From Rubrimonas sp036735545 (GTDB lineage: Bacteria > Pseudomonadota > Alphaproteobacteria > Rhodobacterales > Rhodobacteraceae): a stretch of 51,329 bases of DNA. The notes beneath the pieces were generated by a model. That model did not search any database. It was not told the DNA's origin and saw only the letters and a program-made list of their open reading frames with translations. The DNA lies in the NCBI GenBank assembly GCA_036735545.1, contig DAINOD010000013.1, forward strand, positions 1 through 51,329, given 5' to 3'. The translations under genes and the position numbers were made by a program. Of the stretch, positions 24,567-32,441 are shown piece by piece; position 1 is the stretch's first letter; each line of letters starts with the position of its first letter.

Positions 24567-25682
24567 TCACGCCGCGAAGCGGTCCGGGGCGTAGGGGGCC
24601 GGGTCGAAGGGCGGCTCGGCGCCCGCCGCCAGCGCCGCCGCCGCCCGGCCGACCAGCGGGCCCAGCGTATAGCCCGCGTCCCCCGGCGCCGCGATCACCG
24701 CGGGGCCGCGCGCGCCGAGGATGGTCTTGCCGTCGGCCGTGGTGTTCAGCCCGGCCCAGGTCCGCAACACGCGCAGCGGTCCGATGCCGGGCGCGAGCCG
24801 CGCCGCCAGCGCCACGTTGCCGACGAAGCTCTCGCCCCTCGCCTGCGCGTGCTCGCCCGAGAGCCGCGCCGGCCAGCCGCCGCCGATGACGATCTGGCCC
24901 GAGGAGAACTGCTTGAGCGTGATCGAGCGCTCCGCGTGCTGGACGAGGTGGCGGATGCGATACTCCGCCGGCTCCGTGACGTTCATGTGCAGCGGCTCGG
25001 CCGCGGTGGGCGCCGCCAGCCCGCAGGCTGCGGCCAGCGGGCCCGATCCCCACGCCGCCGCGATCACGACCCGCTCGCCGCGCCAGACCGCCGCGCCCCG
25101 CGCCGTGACGCCCTCGGGGCCGGTCTCCAGCGCCGCGATCCGGTCGCGGGCCAGCCGTACGCCGGCGGCGACGGCGGCGGCGCGCAGGCGGCGGTTGGCG
25201 GCGAGGGGGTCGAGCTTGCCCTCCTCGCGGCACAGTTCCGCGCCGACGATCTGGGGGCCCAGCCAGTCGGCCAGGCGGTCGAGGTCGGCGCGGTCGAGGA
25301 TCTCCGCGTCCACCCCCTGCCGCCGCTCCCGCGCCGCCTTGGCGTCGAGAAAGCGCAACTGCTCGGCGCTTTCCGCCACCATCAGCCCGCCCTCGCGCAC
25401 GAGGTCGAAGGGGCCGAAGCGCTGGTCCAGCCGCTCCCACTCCCGCACCGCGGCGACATAGAGCGGCAACGACGCCTCCACGTTCGGGGCCTGCTCGGGA
25501 AAGAGGCGCAGGAAGCGGCTCTGCAGCTGGACGTGCAGGCTGCCGGCGTTGGCGTTCGAGCCGGCGTTCACGCCGGCGTCGACGAGCGTGACCGAGGCCC
25601 CCCCCTCGGCCAGCGCCAGCGCGCAGGTCAGCCCCGTGATCCCGCCGCCGATGACCAGGACGTCCGCGCGCGGCTCAGCCAT
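24567..25682 (-). CDS. FAD-dependent oxidoreductase (DAO family)
   Basis: A 371-residue D-amino-acid-oxidase-like flavoprotein. The dinucleotide-binding motif VIGGGITGLTCALALAEGG is at residues 10-28, and the C-terminal GDAGYTLGPLVGRAAAALAAG closes the FAD site. Relatives oxidise glycine, sarcosine, D-amino acids or similar amines; the substrate is not readable. It overlaps the end of the 3-hydroxyacid dehydrogenase gene by 8 nt, so the two belong to one operon. Confidence 0.88.
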   Translation of the reverse strand: MAEPRADVLVIGGGITGLTCALALAEGGASVTLVDAGVNAGSNANAGSLHVQLQSRFLRLFPEQAPNVEASLPLYVAAVREWERLDQRFGPFDLVREGGLMVAESAEQLRFLDAKAARERRQGVDAEILDRADLDRLADWLGPQIVGAELCREEGKLDPLAANRRLRAAAVAAGVRLARDRIAALETGPEGVTARGAAVWRGERVVIAAAWGSGPLAAACGLAAPTAAEPLHMNVTEPAEYRIRHLVQHAERSITLKQFSSGQIVIGGGWPARLSGEHAQARGESFVGNVALAARLAPGIGPLRVLRTWAGLNTTADGKTILGARGPAVIAAPGDAGYTLGPLVGRAAAALAAGAEPPFDPAPYAPDRFAA

Positions 25683-26625
25683 CGCGCAGCAGGGCGGCGC
25701 GGGCGGCGATCAGCCGCGCCACCGCCCCCTCGCGCCAGGCGGCGCGGGCCGGCAGCGCCTCGGCGGGCAGCACGGCGCGGCGCTGGCGCTCCACCTCGGC
25801 CACCAGTTCGGGGCCCCAGACGCAGTCGCGCTCGCCCCGCGCCTCGCCCATGGCGCGATAGGCCGGGCCCATGCGCGCGGCGTGGGCGGCGATGCCGCCG
25901 GGGGTGTTCAGTTCGGCGGTCTCGAAGGGGCCCGACAGCGACCAGCGCGGGCCCAACCCGTCGCGCACCAGCCGGTCGAGCCCGTCCACGTCGATGACGC
26001 CCTCCGCGACCAGCCGATAGGCCTCCCGCAGCATCGCGCCCTGCAGGCGGTTGAAGACGAAGCCCGGCGCCTCGCGCCCAAGCCGCACCGGGTCGAAGCC
26101 CGCGGCGCGGAAGGCGGCCTCCGCCGCGTCGAGCGCGGCGGGGTCGGTCCCGGGGGCGCCGACGATCTCCAGCACCGCGATCACGGTCGGCGGGTTGGCC
26201 GGGTGGGCGACGAGGCAGCGCGCCTGGGCCTCCCGCTCGGGCAGGATGTCGGAGACGGTGATGGCCGAGGACGCCGTGGCCACCGGGGTCGATCCGGGCG
26301 CGGCGGCGAGGATATCGGCGAAGAGCGCGCGCTTGATCTCGACCCGCTCCGGCCCCGCCTCGATCACCAGCGCCGCGCCGGCGGCCGCGTCGGCCGCCGT
26401 GGCCACGGGCGTGACCCGCGCCGCCGCCGCGGCCGCCGCGCCCTGCGCCCGGCCGCAGAGCGCCAGGGCGCCGTGGCGGCGCGCGATCTCGGCGGGGATG
26501 GCGGCGCGGCGGTCGGGGTCGGTCTCGGCGAGCGTCACGGCCCAGCCGCGGTCGGCGAAGGCCGTGGCGAAGCCGAGGCCGATCGACCCCGCGCCGACGA
26601 CGCCCGCCCGCATGATCTCGCCCAT
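25675..26625 (-). CDS. 3-hydroxyacyl-CoA dehydrogenase family protein (lambda-crystallin/L-gulonate type)
   Basis: An NAD-dependent dehydrogenase of 316 residues. The Rossmann motif is VGAGSIGLGFA (residues 10-20). TASSAITVSDI, HPANPPTVIAVLEIVG and APGFVFNRLQGAMLREAYRLV follow the family. The HPANP loop and the GPRWSLSGPFETAELN region fit the L-gulonate 3-dehydrogenase/lambda-crystallin and carnitine dehydrogenase branches better than acyl-CoA enzymes. ATG at 26625 with GGGAG 7 nt upstream. It is divergent from the SDR gene across the palindrome at 26654-26673. Confidence 0.87.
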   Translation of the reverse strand: MGEIMRAGVVGAGSIGLGFATAFADRGWAVTLAETDPDRRAAIPAEIARRHGALALCGRAQGAAAAAAARVTPVATAADAAAGAALVIEAGPERVEIKRALFADILAAAPGSTPVATASSAITVSDILPEREAQARCLVAHPANPPTVIAVLEIVGAPGTDPAALDAAEAAFRAAGFDPVRLGREAPGFVFNRLQGAMLREAYRLVAEGVIDVDGLDRLVRDGLGPRWSLSGPFETAELNTPGGIAAHAARMGPAYRAMGEARGERDCVWGPELVAEVERQRRAVLPAEALPARAAWREGAVARLIAARAALLRDG

Positions 26626-26653
26626 GGCGTCTCCCTCGACGCGCCCGTTCGCG

Positions 26654-26673
26654 CTGCGCACAGTTGTGCGCAG
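26654..26673. promoter_or_regulatory. perfect 20-bp palindromic operator candidate
   Basis: CTGCGCACA and TGTGCGCAG are perfect 9-bp inverted arms separated by GT. It lies in the 75-nt gap between the divergent dehydrogenase/FAD operon and the SDR gene, where a shared operator is expected. The form suits a dimeric regulator such as GntR or TetR type, but no such gene is next to it. Confidence 0.65.
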
Positions 26674-26700
26674 GGCGGGGGGCGTCAAGCGGGGGCGGCG

Positions 26701-27444
26701 ATGGGGGCGATGGCGGGGCGGCGCGCGGTGGTGACGGGGGCGGGCAGGGGGCTCGGGCGGGCGATCGCGGCGCGCCTCGCGGGCGAGGGGGCGGAGGTCT
26801 GGGCGGTGGACCTGCCCGCGGCGCTGGAGCCCGGCGCGCCGCGGACGATGGCGCTGGACCTGACGGCGGCGACGGCGCCGGAGGCGCTGGCGGGCCTCGC
26901 CGGGCGGCTGGGCGCGGTAGACGCGGTGGTGGCCAACGCCGGGGCCGTGCCGCCGTGGCGCACGGTCGGCGCGCTCGACTGGGCGGAGTGGGACCGGGTC
27001 TTCGCCCTCAACGTCCGTGGCGCCGCGCTGACGCTGCAGGCCTTCGCCGCCGCGCTTTCGGCCTCGGGGCGCGGCGCGGCGGTGTTGATGGCGTCGATCA
27101 ACGGCTATCGCGCGGCGCAGGGACAGGCGCTCTACACCGCGACCAAGCATGCGGTGGTCGGGCTGACCCGCGCCGCGGCGCTCGACCTCGGGGCGCGTGG
27201 CGTGCGGGTCAACGCGCTCGCACCGGGCCCGGTGGCGACCGAGGCCCTGCGCGACCGCCTAGACGCCCGCCACGAGGCGGGCGGACCCGAACCGGCCGCC
27301 GCGATGGCCGCGCTGGCCGCCCAGACCGCCCTCGGCCGCATCGCGACCGAGGCGGACGTGGCGGCGGCGGCCCTGTTTCTCGCCTCCGACCTGTCGGCGG
27401 GGATGACCGGGGCGGTGCTGCCGGTGGAGTGCGGCCTAGCCTAG
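26701..27444 (+). CDS. short-chain dehydrogenase/reductase (SDR)
   Basis: A 247-residue classical SDR: TGAGRGLG (12-19), NAG (79-81), and the catalytic Ser132, Tyr145 and Lys149 (YTATK). It probably oxidises or reduces a polyol or hydroxyacid with NAD(P). The ATG at 26701 follows GGGGGCGG; a second ATG three codons later is possible. It ends in a 9-nt overlap with the convergent TIM-barrel gene and shares the palindromic upstream gap with the dehydrogenase/FAD operon. Confidence 0.92.
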   Translation: MGAMAGRRAVVTGAGRGLGRAIAARLAGEGAEVWAVDLPAALEPGAPRTMALDLTAATAPEALAGLAGRLGAVDAVVANAGAVPPWRTVGALDWAEWDRVFALNVRGAALTLQAFAAALSASGRGAAVLMASINGYRAAQGQALYTATKHAVVGLTRAAALDLGARGVRVNALAPGPVATEALRDRLDARHEAGGPEPAAAMAALAAQTALGRIATEADVAAAALFLASDLSAGMTGAVLPVECGLA

Positions 27445-28275
27445 GGGCGCCCAGCCGTGCTGCGCGAGGATCGCGTGACTGGCGCGGATGTCGCCGTCGG
27501 GGTCGTTCGCCGCGTCCAGCGCGTCGGCGATGATCTCGAGCACCGTCACGCCATCGTAGCCGATCTCGCGCAGCGCCGCCGCAGCGGGACCGGGCTCGAC
27601 GATCCCGGTTCCCAGCCGGTCGTGCTTGAAGTCGCCGTAGCCGGAATCGGAGATGTGGACGTTGCGGATCAGCGGCCCCAGCAGGCGGATCGCCGCCGGC
27701 ACGTCCTCCTTGATCCAGGCCGAGTTGCAGACGTCGAAGTTCACCCCGACCGAGGGGTCGATCAGCGCCGCCGTGTCCTTCATGTCCTGCGCCGTGGGCA
27801 GGAAGGTGAAGGGCACGTTCTCCAGCAACAGGCCCACGCCCGTCCCCCTCGCGTGCGCCACCAGCGCCTGCATCCCCTCGACGAACCAGTCCAGCATCCA
27901 CTGGCGCGGCGGGTTTATCAGGCTGTTGACCGGGCCGGGGATCGCCACGACCCATGGGCAGCCCCACTCGGCGGCGAGGTCGATGGCCTCGCGGTAGCGG
28001 TCGAGGGTGTAGGCGCGCATCAGACGGTCCACGCCGTTGGGGTTGTTGTCCAGCAGCGGATAGCAGAACGAGGTGATCGCGCCGCCCTCGCCCTTCAGCC
28101 ATGCCGCGTAGTCGGCTCGCTGGGCCTTCGTCATCTCGGCCGGCCAGCAATGGGGCGGGAAGATCATCATCTCGAACTTGTCGTAGCCCAGCCCCTTCAG
28201 GTGCTTGAGGGCGTCGAGACCCGAGTGGGAGTAGAGATAGGGAAAGGTGCTCGCCGCCACCGCCAGCCCTGTCAT
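27436..28275 (-). CDS. sugar phosphate isomerase/epimerase family TIM-barrel protein
   Basis: A 279-residue AP-endonuclease-2/xylose-isomerase-like TIM barrel. Seen: LLLENVPF (metal-ligand Glu strand), VGVNFDVCNSAW, NVHISDSGYGDFKHDRLGTG with His and Asp ligands, and YDGVTVLEI (Glu near the end). Such proteins isomerise, epimerise or dehydrate keto sugars or inositol derivatives; the substrate is not known. The ATG at 28275 follows GGAGGCG. It may belong functionally with the neighbouring SDR and dehydrogenase. Confidence 0.88.
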   Translation of the reverse strand: MTGLAVAASTFPYLYSHSGLDALKHLKGLGYDKFEMMIFPPHCWPAEMTKAQRADYAAWLKGEGGAITSFCYPLLDNNPNGVDRLMRAYTLDRYREAIDLAAEWGCPWVVAIPGPVNSLINPPRQWMLDWFVEGMQALVAHARGTGVGLLLENVPFTFLPTAQDMKDTAALIDPSVGVNFDVCNSAWIKEDVPAAIRLLGPLIRNVHISDSGYGDFKHDRLGTGIVEPGPAAAALREIGYDGVTVLEIIADALDAANDPDGDIRASHAILAQHGWAPLG

Positions 28276-28284
28276 CGCACGCCT

Positions 28285-28322
28285 CCGTTCGCATGTCGCA
28301 CGAAAGTCAGCATAGCGAACGG
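28285..28322. promoter_or_regulatory. spaced inverted repeat upstream of the TIM-barrel gene
   Basis: CCGTTCGC (28285-28292) and GCGAACGG (28315-28322) are perfect 8-bp arms whose centres are 30 bp apart, about three helical turns. The left arm overlaps the ribosome binding site region of the gene. It may be a pair of half-operators or a leader stem. Confidence 0.4.
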
Positions 28323-28370
28323 GCCGTGCGGCTCAAGCGCAGGCTCGGGCGTCCGGTTCAGGCGCCCGGT

Positions 28371-29171
28371 TCACGCGTCAGGCTTCAGCCGCCGGAAGGG
28401 CAGGGCGAGCGAGAAGCCCAGCCGCACCGGCTCGCCCCGGCGCCATGGCTTCAGCCCGATCTCCATGCCCTCGTGGCCCTTCTCCGGCTGGGCGAGGTAG
28501 ACGCCGAACAGCCGGTCCCAGACCGACAGGTTGAAGCCGTAGTTCGCGTCGTGCTCGCGGCGCTCCACCGAATGGTGGACGCGGTGCATGTCCGGCGTCA
28601 CCACCACCAGCCGCAGCCGCCGGTCGAGCCATCCGGGCATGCGCACGTTGGCGTGGTTGAACATCGCCATGCCGTTGAGAATCACCTCGAAGGCCACGAC
28701 CGCCGCCGCCGGCGCGCCCAGCGCATAGACCAGTCCGATCTTGAGCAGCATCGACAGCGCGATCTCCACGGGGTGGAAGCGGATCGCCGTGGTCACGTCG
28801 ATGTCGGGGTCGGCGTGGTGGACCTGATGCAGCCGCCACAGGGCCGGAACCTTGTGGCTGACGAGGTGCTGCAGCCAGATCGCGAAGTCCATGACCAGCA
28901 GGGTCAGCGCGAAGGCCAGCCAGAACGGCGCCCCGATCGCCGGGAGCAGCCCCCAGCCGTTCGCCTGCGCGTCGAGCGCCGCCCCGACCGCCGCCAGCGG
29001 GAACAGCAGCCGCACCACGGCCGTGTCGAGGATCGCGATGGCCCAGTTCGTGCCCCAGCGTCGCGGCTTGGATTCCCGCAGCCGCCGCCGTGGCGCGGTG
29101 AACTCCCACGCCGCCATCAGGGCGAAGACGCCCAGAAACACGCCAAGCCGCAGCGCCGGCTCCCAGCCCAT
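28371..29171 (-). CDS. fatty acid hydroxylase/sterol desaturase family protein
   Basis: A 266-residue membrane di-iron protein with about four hydrophobic segments and the eight-His pattern: His102-x3-His106, His115-x2-His118-His119 and His196-x2-His199-His200, with extra His at 133, 173 and 207. Members hydroxylate or desaturate lipids. Two ATGs compete. GGAGG directly abuts the first (29177) but is 6 nt from the second (29171), so the second is chosen. It is divergent from the DUF3108 gene. Substrate unknown. Confidence 0.9.
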   Translation of the reverse strand: MGWEPALRLGVFLGVFALMAAWEFTAPRRRLRESKPRRWGTNWAIAILDTAVVRLLFPLAAVGAALDAQANGWGLLPAIGAPFWLAFALTLLVMDFAIWLQHLVSHKVPALWRLHQVHHADPDIDVTTAIRFHPVEIALSMLLKIGLVYALGAPAAAVVAFEVILNGMAMFNHANVRMPGWLDRRLRLVVVTPDMHRVHHSVERREHDANYGFNLSVWDRLFGVYLAQPEKGHEGMEIGLKPWRRGEPVRLGFSLALPFRRLKPDA

Positions 29172-29228
29172 GCCCATCCTCCTGTCCCTGTCTGGCATAT
29201 AGGCGCGGCGCCGGCGTCGGACCGCTGA

Positions 29229-29243
29229 CAATTGTAGGAATTG
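29229..29243. promoter_or_regulatory. small AT-rich inverted repeat in a divergent promoter
   Basis: CAATT and AATTG arms separated by GTAGG, in the gap between the hydroxylase-family gene (minus) and the DUF3108 gene (plus). It is AT-rich for this DNA and is the best promoter/operator candidate in that gap. Confidence 0.3.
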
Positions 29244-29280
29244 CGCTACTCTTGGTCGCAGCAAATCGGGGAGACCGGCC

Positions 29281-30015
29281 ATGCGGATCTTGCTCATCGG
29301 CGCCTGCGCGTTCGCGACCCTCGCCTCGCCGCTCAACGCCACGCGCGGGGCGGACGCGGCCTTCGACCTGTCCATCGCCGGCATCCGGATCGGCGAGGCG
29401 AGCCTTTCGGTGCAGACCACGCCCACCGGCTATGCGGTGGAGGGCGCTGCGGATTTCGGCTTCCTGTTCTGGGGCGGCGAAGGCGCCGCCGTGGCGCAGG
29501 GCGCGTTCGGCGGCGAGCGGCTGGCGCCGGCCCGCTACGAACTGGCCTATCGCGGCGTTCGCCGCCCGGGGCGCGTCGAGATCGCCTTCGAGGACGGCCG
29601 CGCCGTCAGTTGGGACAGCGCGCCGCCGATCCCCGCAGAGTTCGCGGAGGGCCGCATACCGGTTACCGAGGCGCATCTAGCGGGCGTGATGGACCCTCTC
29701 AGCGCGCTCGTCATCCCTGCCGCCGCGATCTCGACACCCGCCGCCGCCTGCAGTCGCGTGCTGCCGGTGTTCAGCGGCTATACGCGCTTCGACCTCGTGC
29801 TGGATGGCGCGGTGACGGCCGCGGACGGCTCCGTGGAGTGCTCCGTCACCTATCGCCCCGTCGCGGGCCACCGCCCCGGCAGCCCGGGCGTCGCGCGTGC
29901 GACCGCGCCGGGTGCGCTGGCGGTGTCGTTGGCGCCCCTGCGCGACGGGTTCTGGGGGCCCAGCCGGGTAGCGGTGGCGACGCGGTTCGGGACCTTCGAA
30001 GCGTTGAAGCGCTGA
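29281..30015 (+). CDS. DUF3108 domain-containing secreted protein
   Basis: A 244-residue protein with a signal peptide (MRILLIGACAFATLASPL, cleavage probably near residues 23-26) and a beta-rich DUF3108 body: FDLSIAGIRIGEASLSVQ, GVMDPLSALVIPA and YTRFDLVLDG. Two cysteines (about 157 and 184) could form a periplasmic disulfide. The function of the family is unknown. ATG with GGGGAG 7 nt upstream. Confidence 0.85.
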   Translation: MRILLIGACAFATLASPLNATRGADAAFDLSIAGIRIGEASLSVQTTPTGYAVEGAADFGFLFWGGEGAAVAQGAFGGERLAPARYELAYRGVRRPGRVEIAFEDGRAVSWDSAPPIPAEFAEGRIPVTEAHLAGVMDPLSALVIPAAAISTPAAACSRVLPVFSGYTRFDLVLDGAVTAADGSVECSVTYRPVAGHRPGSPGVARATAPGALAVSLAPLRDGFWGPSRVAVATRFGTFEALKR

Positions 30016-30025
30016 GTTTCCATTC

Positions 30026-30045
30026 CGGCGCCAATCTGGGCGCCG
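30026..30045 (+). terminator. hairpin after the DUF3108 gene
   Basis: Perfect 7-bp arms CGGCGCC and GGCGCCG with a 6-nt loop, 10 nt past the DUF3108 stop. No T-run follows, so Rho-independent termination is doubtful. The rest of the 109-nt gap contains the ribosome binding site of the VOC gene. Confidence 0.35.
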
Positions 30046-30124
30046 CGCGCCCACTGGCGCCGTGCCGTGGACAGGGCGATTTATACGACGTCGGGTTTTC
30101 GCCCCGCGCCGCAGGAGCATCGCC

Positions 30125-30943
30125 ATGACCGCCCTCGCAGACGCCGCCCCGCTCGCCGCGGTCGACGCGCCCTTCCATGTCGCCGCCGTCACGCTGGCGG
30201 CCCGAGCGCCCGGGGCGCTGGCCCGGTTCTACGAAGGGCTTGGGCTCGCGCGCCTCGCCGATGCGGACGGGGCGCTCGTACTCGGGGCCGGCGGAGCGGG
30301 GTGGTTGCGCATCGTCGCCGCCACCGCGCCCGACCGGCCGGCGGCTGGTCTGTTCCACACCGCGATCGTGCTGCCCTCCCGCGCCGCGCTCGGCCGCTGG
30401 TTCGCGGCGCAGCGCGCGGCGGGGCTGATCTTCGAGGGCGCCTCGGACCACGGCGTCAGCGAGGCCTTCTACCTCAGCGATGCGGAGGGCAACGGCGTCG
30501 AGGTTTACGCCGACCGCCCGCGAGCCGCGTGGGCGCGCGAGGGCGACGGCTACGCCATGACCACGCACCGCATGGACGTCGCCGCCTTGCTGGCCGAGGG
30601 CGGCGGCCCCGTGCGCGCGCTGCCGCCGGAGACGCGCATCGGCCATGTCCACCTGCGCGCCGCCGACCTCGCCGCCGCCGAGCGGCTCTATGTCGAGGGC
30701 CTCGGCATGGCCGTGACCCACCGTCGTCCCGGCGCGGCGTGGTTCGGGGCGGGGGACTATCACCACCACCTCGCGGTCAACGCCTGGTCGGGGCCCCTGC
30801 CGCCGCGCCGCCCCGGCCAGCCGGGCCTGGAGGCGGTGACGCTGGCCGCATCCGACCACGACGCCCGCGCCCGCCTCGCGGCCGGGCTGGCCGCCGCGGG
30901 CGGGCGCGATCCTTCAGGGGTCGTTGTGCTGCTGGAGGCGTAG
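30125..30943 (+). CDS. two-domain VOC family protein (extradiol dioxygenase-like)
   Basis: A 272-residue protein with two vicinal-oxygen-chelate domains. The first (about 18-130) has FHVAAVTLAARAPGALARFYEGLGL, LFHTAIVLPSR and AEGNGVEVYADRP. The second (about 160-270) has IGHVHLRAADLAAAERLYVEGLGM and YHHHLAVNAW. It is close to the catechol-2,3-dioxygenase-like CatE/YfiE type. His24 or the HVHL His and a Glu could bind a metal; the reaction is unknown. AGGAG lies 8 nt before the ATG. Confidence 0.88.
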   Translation: MTALADAAPLAAVDAPFHVAAVTLAARAPGALARFYEGLGLARLADADGALVLGAGGAGWLRIVAATAPDRPAAGLFHTAIVLPSRAALGRWFAAQRAAGLIFEGASDHGVSEAFYLSDAEGNGVEVYADRPRAAWAREGDGYAMTTHRMDVAALLAEGGGPVRALPPETRIGHVHLRAADLAAAERLYVEGLGMAVTHRRPGAAWFGAGDYHHHLAVNAWSGPLPPRRPGQPGLEAVTLAASDHDARARLAAGLAAAGGRDPSGVVVLLEA

Positions 30944-30980
30944 AAGACAGGAACGCCGGCGGGCCGCCGGATCGGGCGCC

Positions 30981-31016
30981 CGACCGCTTGCGCGAGCGAC
31001 TTGCGCAGAGCGGTCG
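30981..31016. terminator. long stem-loop between convergent VOC and xylA genes
   Basis: CGACCGCT (30981-30988) pairs with AGCGGTCG (31009-31016) and the inner TGCGC with GCGCA, giving 13 pairs with a single bulged G and a 9-nt loop. It lies in the 202-nt gap between the convergent VOC and xylA genes and may terminate both. More small stems follow, such as 31072-31105 and 31108-31121. I see no gene in this gap. Confidence 0.5.
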
Positions 31017-31145
31017 TTGGCGCCGCGCCCGCCGCTTGAAACCCGGCGATGGCTGCCCGCTGCGCCTGATCCGACCGGTTTGCGGCCAGCCATCCCGGCC
31101 GGTCGCAGGCTCCTGTGAGCCATCGCGCGCCGGCCTCTCTCCGGC

Positions 31146-32441
31146 TCACATGTAACGGTTGACCAGGTTCTCGAGCCGCTCCTGACGACCGGATCGCGGC
31201 TCGGGCTCGATGCCTTCCGCCTCCACGCGCGCCGCCGCCGCGGCGAGGTCGCCCTTCAGCATCGCCTGCGCCGCCGGCCGGTCCCAGCCGGCGTAGCGCT
31301 CGGCGCGCAGGGCCTCCAGCGTCCCGTCGTGCAGCATCGCCGCCGCCGCCTTCAGACCCCGGGCGCAGACGTCCATCGCGCCGACATGGGCGGCGATCAG
31401 GTCGGCGGGGTCCAGCGACTGGCGGCGCACCTTGGCGTCGAAGTTGGTGCCGCCGGTCGTGAAGCCGCCCGCGCGCAGGATCTCGTAGTAGGCCAGCGCC
31501 ACTTCGGGGACGTTGTTGGGAAACTGGTCGGTGTCCCAGCCGGACTGGTAGTCGTTGCGGTTCATGTCGATCGAGCCGAACACGCCCAGCGACGCCGCCA
31601 GCGCGATCTCGTGCTCGAAGCTGTGGCCGGCGAGGATGGCGTGTCCCTGTTCGATGTTGACCTTGACCTCGCCCTCCAGCCCGAAGCGCTTCAGGAAGCC
31701 GTAGACCGTGGCGACGTCGTAGTCGTACTGATGCTTGGAGGGCTCCTGCGGCTTCGGCTCGATCAGGATCGCGCCCTGGAATCCTATCTTGTGCTTGTAG
31801 TCGACGACCATCTGGAGGAAGCGCCCGGCGTGCTCGCCCTCGCGCTTGAGGTCGGTGTTGAGCAGCGTCTCGTAACCCTCGCGCCCGCCCCACAGAACGT
31901 AGTTCTCGCCGCCGAGCTTGAGCGTGGCGTCCATGCAGGCCTTCACGCAGGCGGCGGCGTAGGCGAAGACGTCCGGGTCGGGGTTGGTCGCGGCGCCTGA
32001 CATCCAGCGACGGTGGGTGAACATGTTCGCCGTGCCCCAAAGCAGGCGGACCTTGGCGCCCTCCATCTTCGCCGCGAAGTGATCGGTCATCTCCTCCAGC
32101 CGCCGGCGGCTTTCGGCGAAGGTCGCGCCCTCTGGGCGCACGTCGGCGTCGTGGAAGCAGAAATACGGCACGCCGAGAATGCGGAACATCTCGAACGCCG
32201 CGTCGGCCTTGACCCTCGCGTGGCCCATGTCGGAACCGAACCAGGGACGCTCGAAGGTGCGCCCGCCGAAGGGGTCGCCCCCCTCCCACGCGAAGGAGTG
32301 CCAGTAGGCCACCGCGAAGCGCAGGTGATCCTCCATGCGCTTGCCCATGACCATCGCGTCCGGGTCGTAGTGGCGGAAGGCGAGATCGCCGTCGCCGTAG
32401 GGGTCGAAGGAGACGGACGGAATGCCGGCGAAATAGCTCAT
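31146..32441 (-). CDS. xylA: xylose isomerase
   Basis: Converts D-xylose to D-xylulose. The 431-residue class II enzyme shows FAWEGGDPFG, CFHDADVRPEG (catalytic His), VLWGGREGYE, ILIEPKPQEPSKHQYDYD (metal Glu), NIEQGHAILAGHSFEHE and GSIDMNRNDYQSGWDTDQFP (metal Asp). The start directly abuts the xylB stop. It is the last gene of the xylF-H-G-B-A operon. Confidence 0.98.
   Translation of the reverse strand: MSYFAGIPSVSFDPYGDGDLAFRHYDPDAMVMGKRMEDHLRFAVAYWHSFAWEGGDPFGGRTFERPWFGSDMGHARVKADAAFEMFRILGVPYFCFHDADVRPEGATFAESRRRLEEMTDHFAAKMEGAKVRLLWGTANMFTHRRWMSGAATNPDPDVFAYAAACVKACMDATLKLGGENYVLWGGREGYETLLNTDLKREGEHAGRFLQMVVDYKHKIGFQGAILIEPKPQEPSKHQYDYDVATVYGFLKRFGLEGEVKVNIEQGHAILAGHSFEHEIALAASLGVFGSIDMNRNDYQSGWDTDQFPNNVPEVALAYYEILRAGGFTTGGTNFDAKVRRQSLDPADLIAAHVGAMDVCARGLKAAAAMLHDGTLEALRAERYAGWDRPAAQAMLKGDLAAAAARVEAEGIEPEPRSGRQERLENLVNRYM

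Noticed and set aside
25675..27150. Long N-terminal extension of the 3-hydroxyacid dehydrogenase
   Set aside because: It runs antisense through the SDR gene. The true start at 26625 has a ribosome binding site and the Rossmann motif follows at once.
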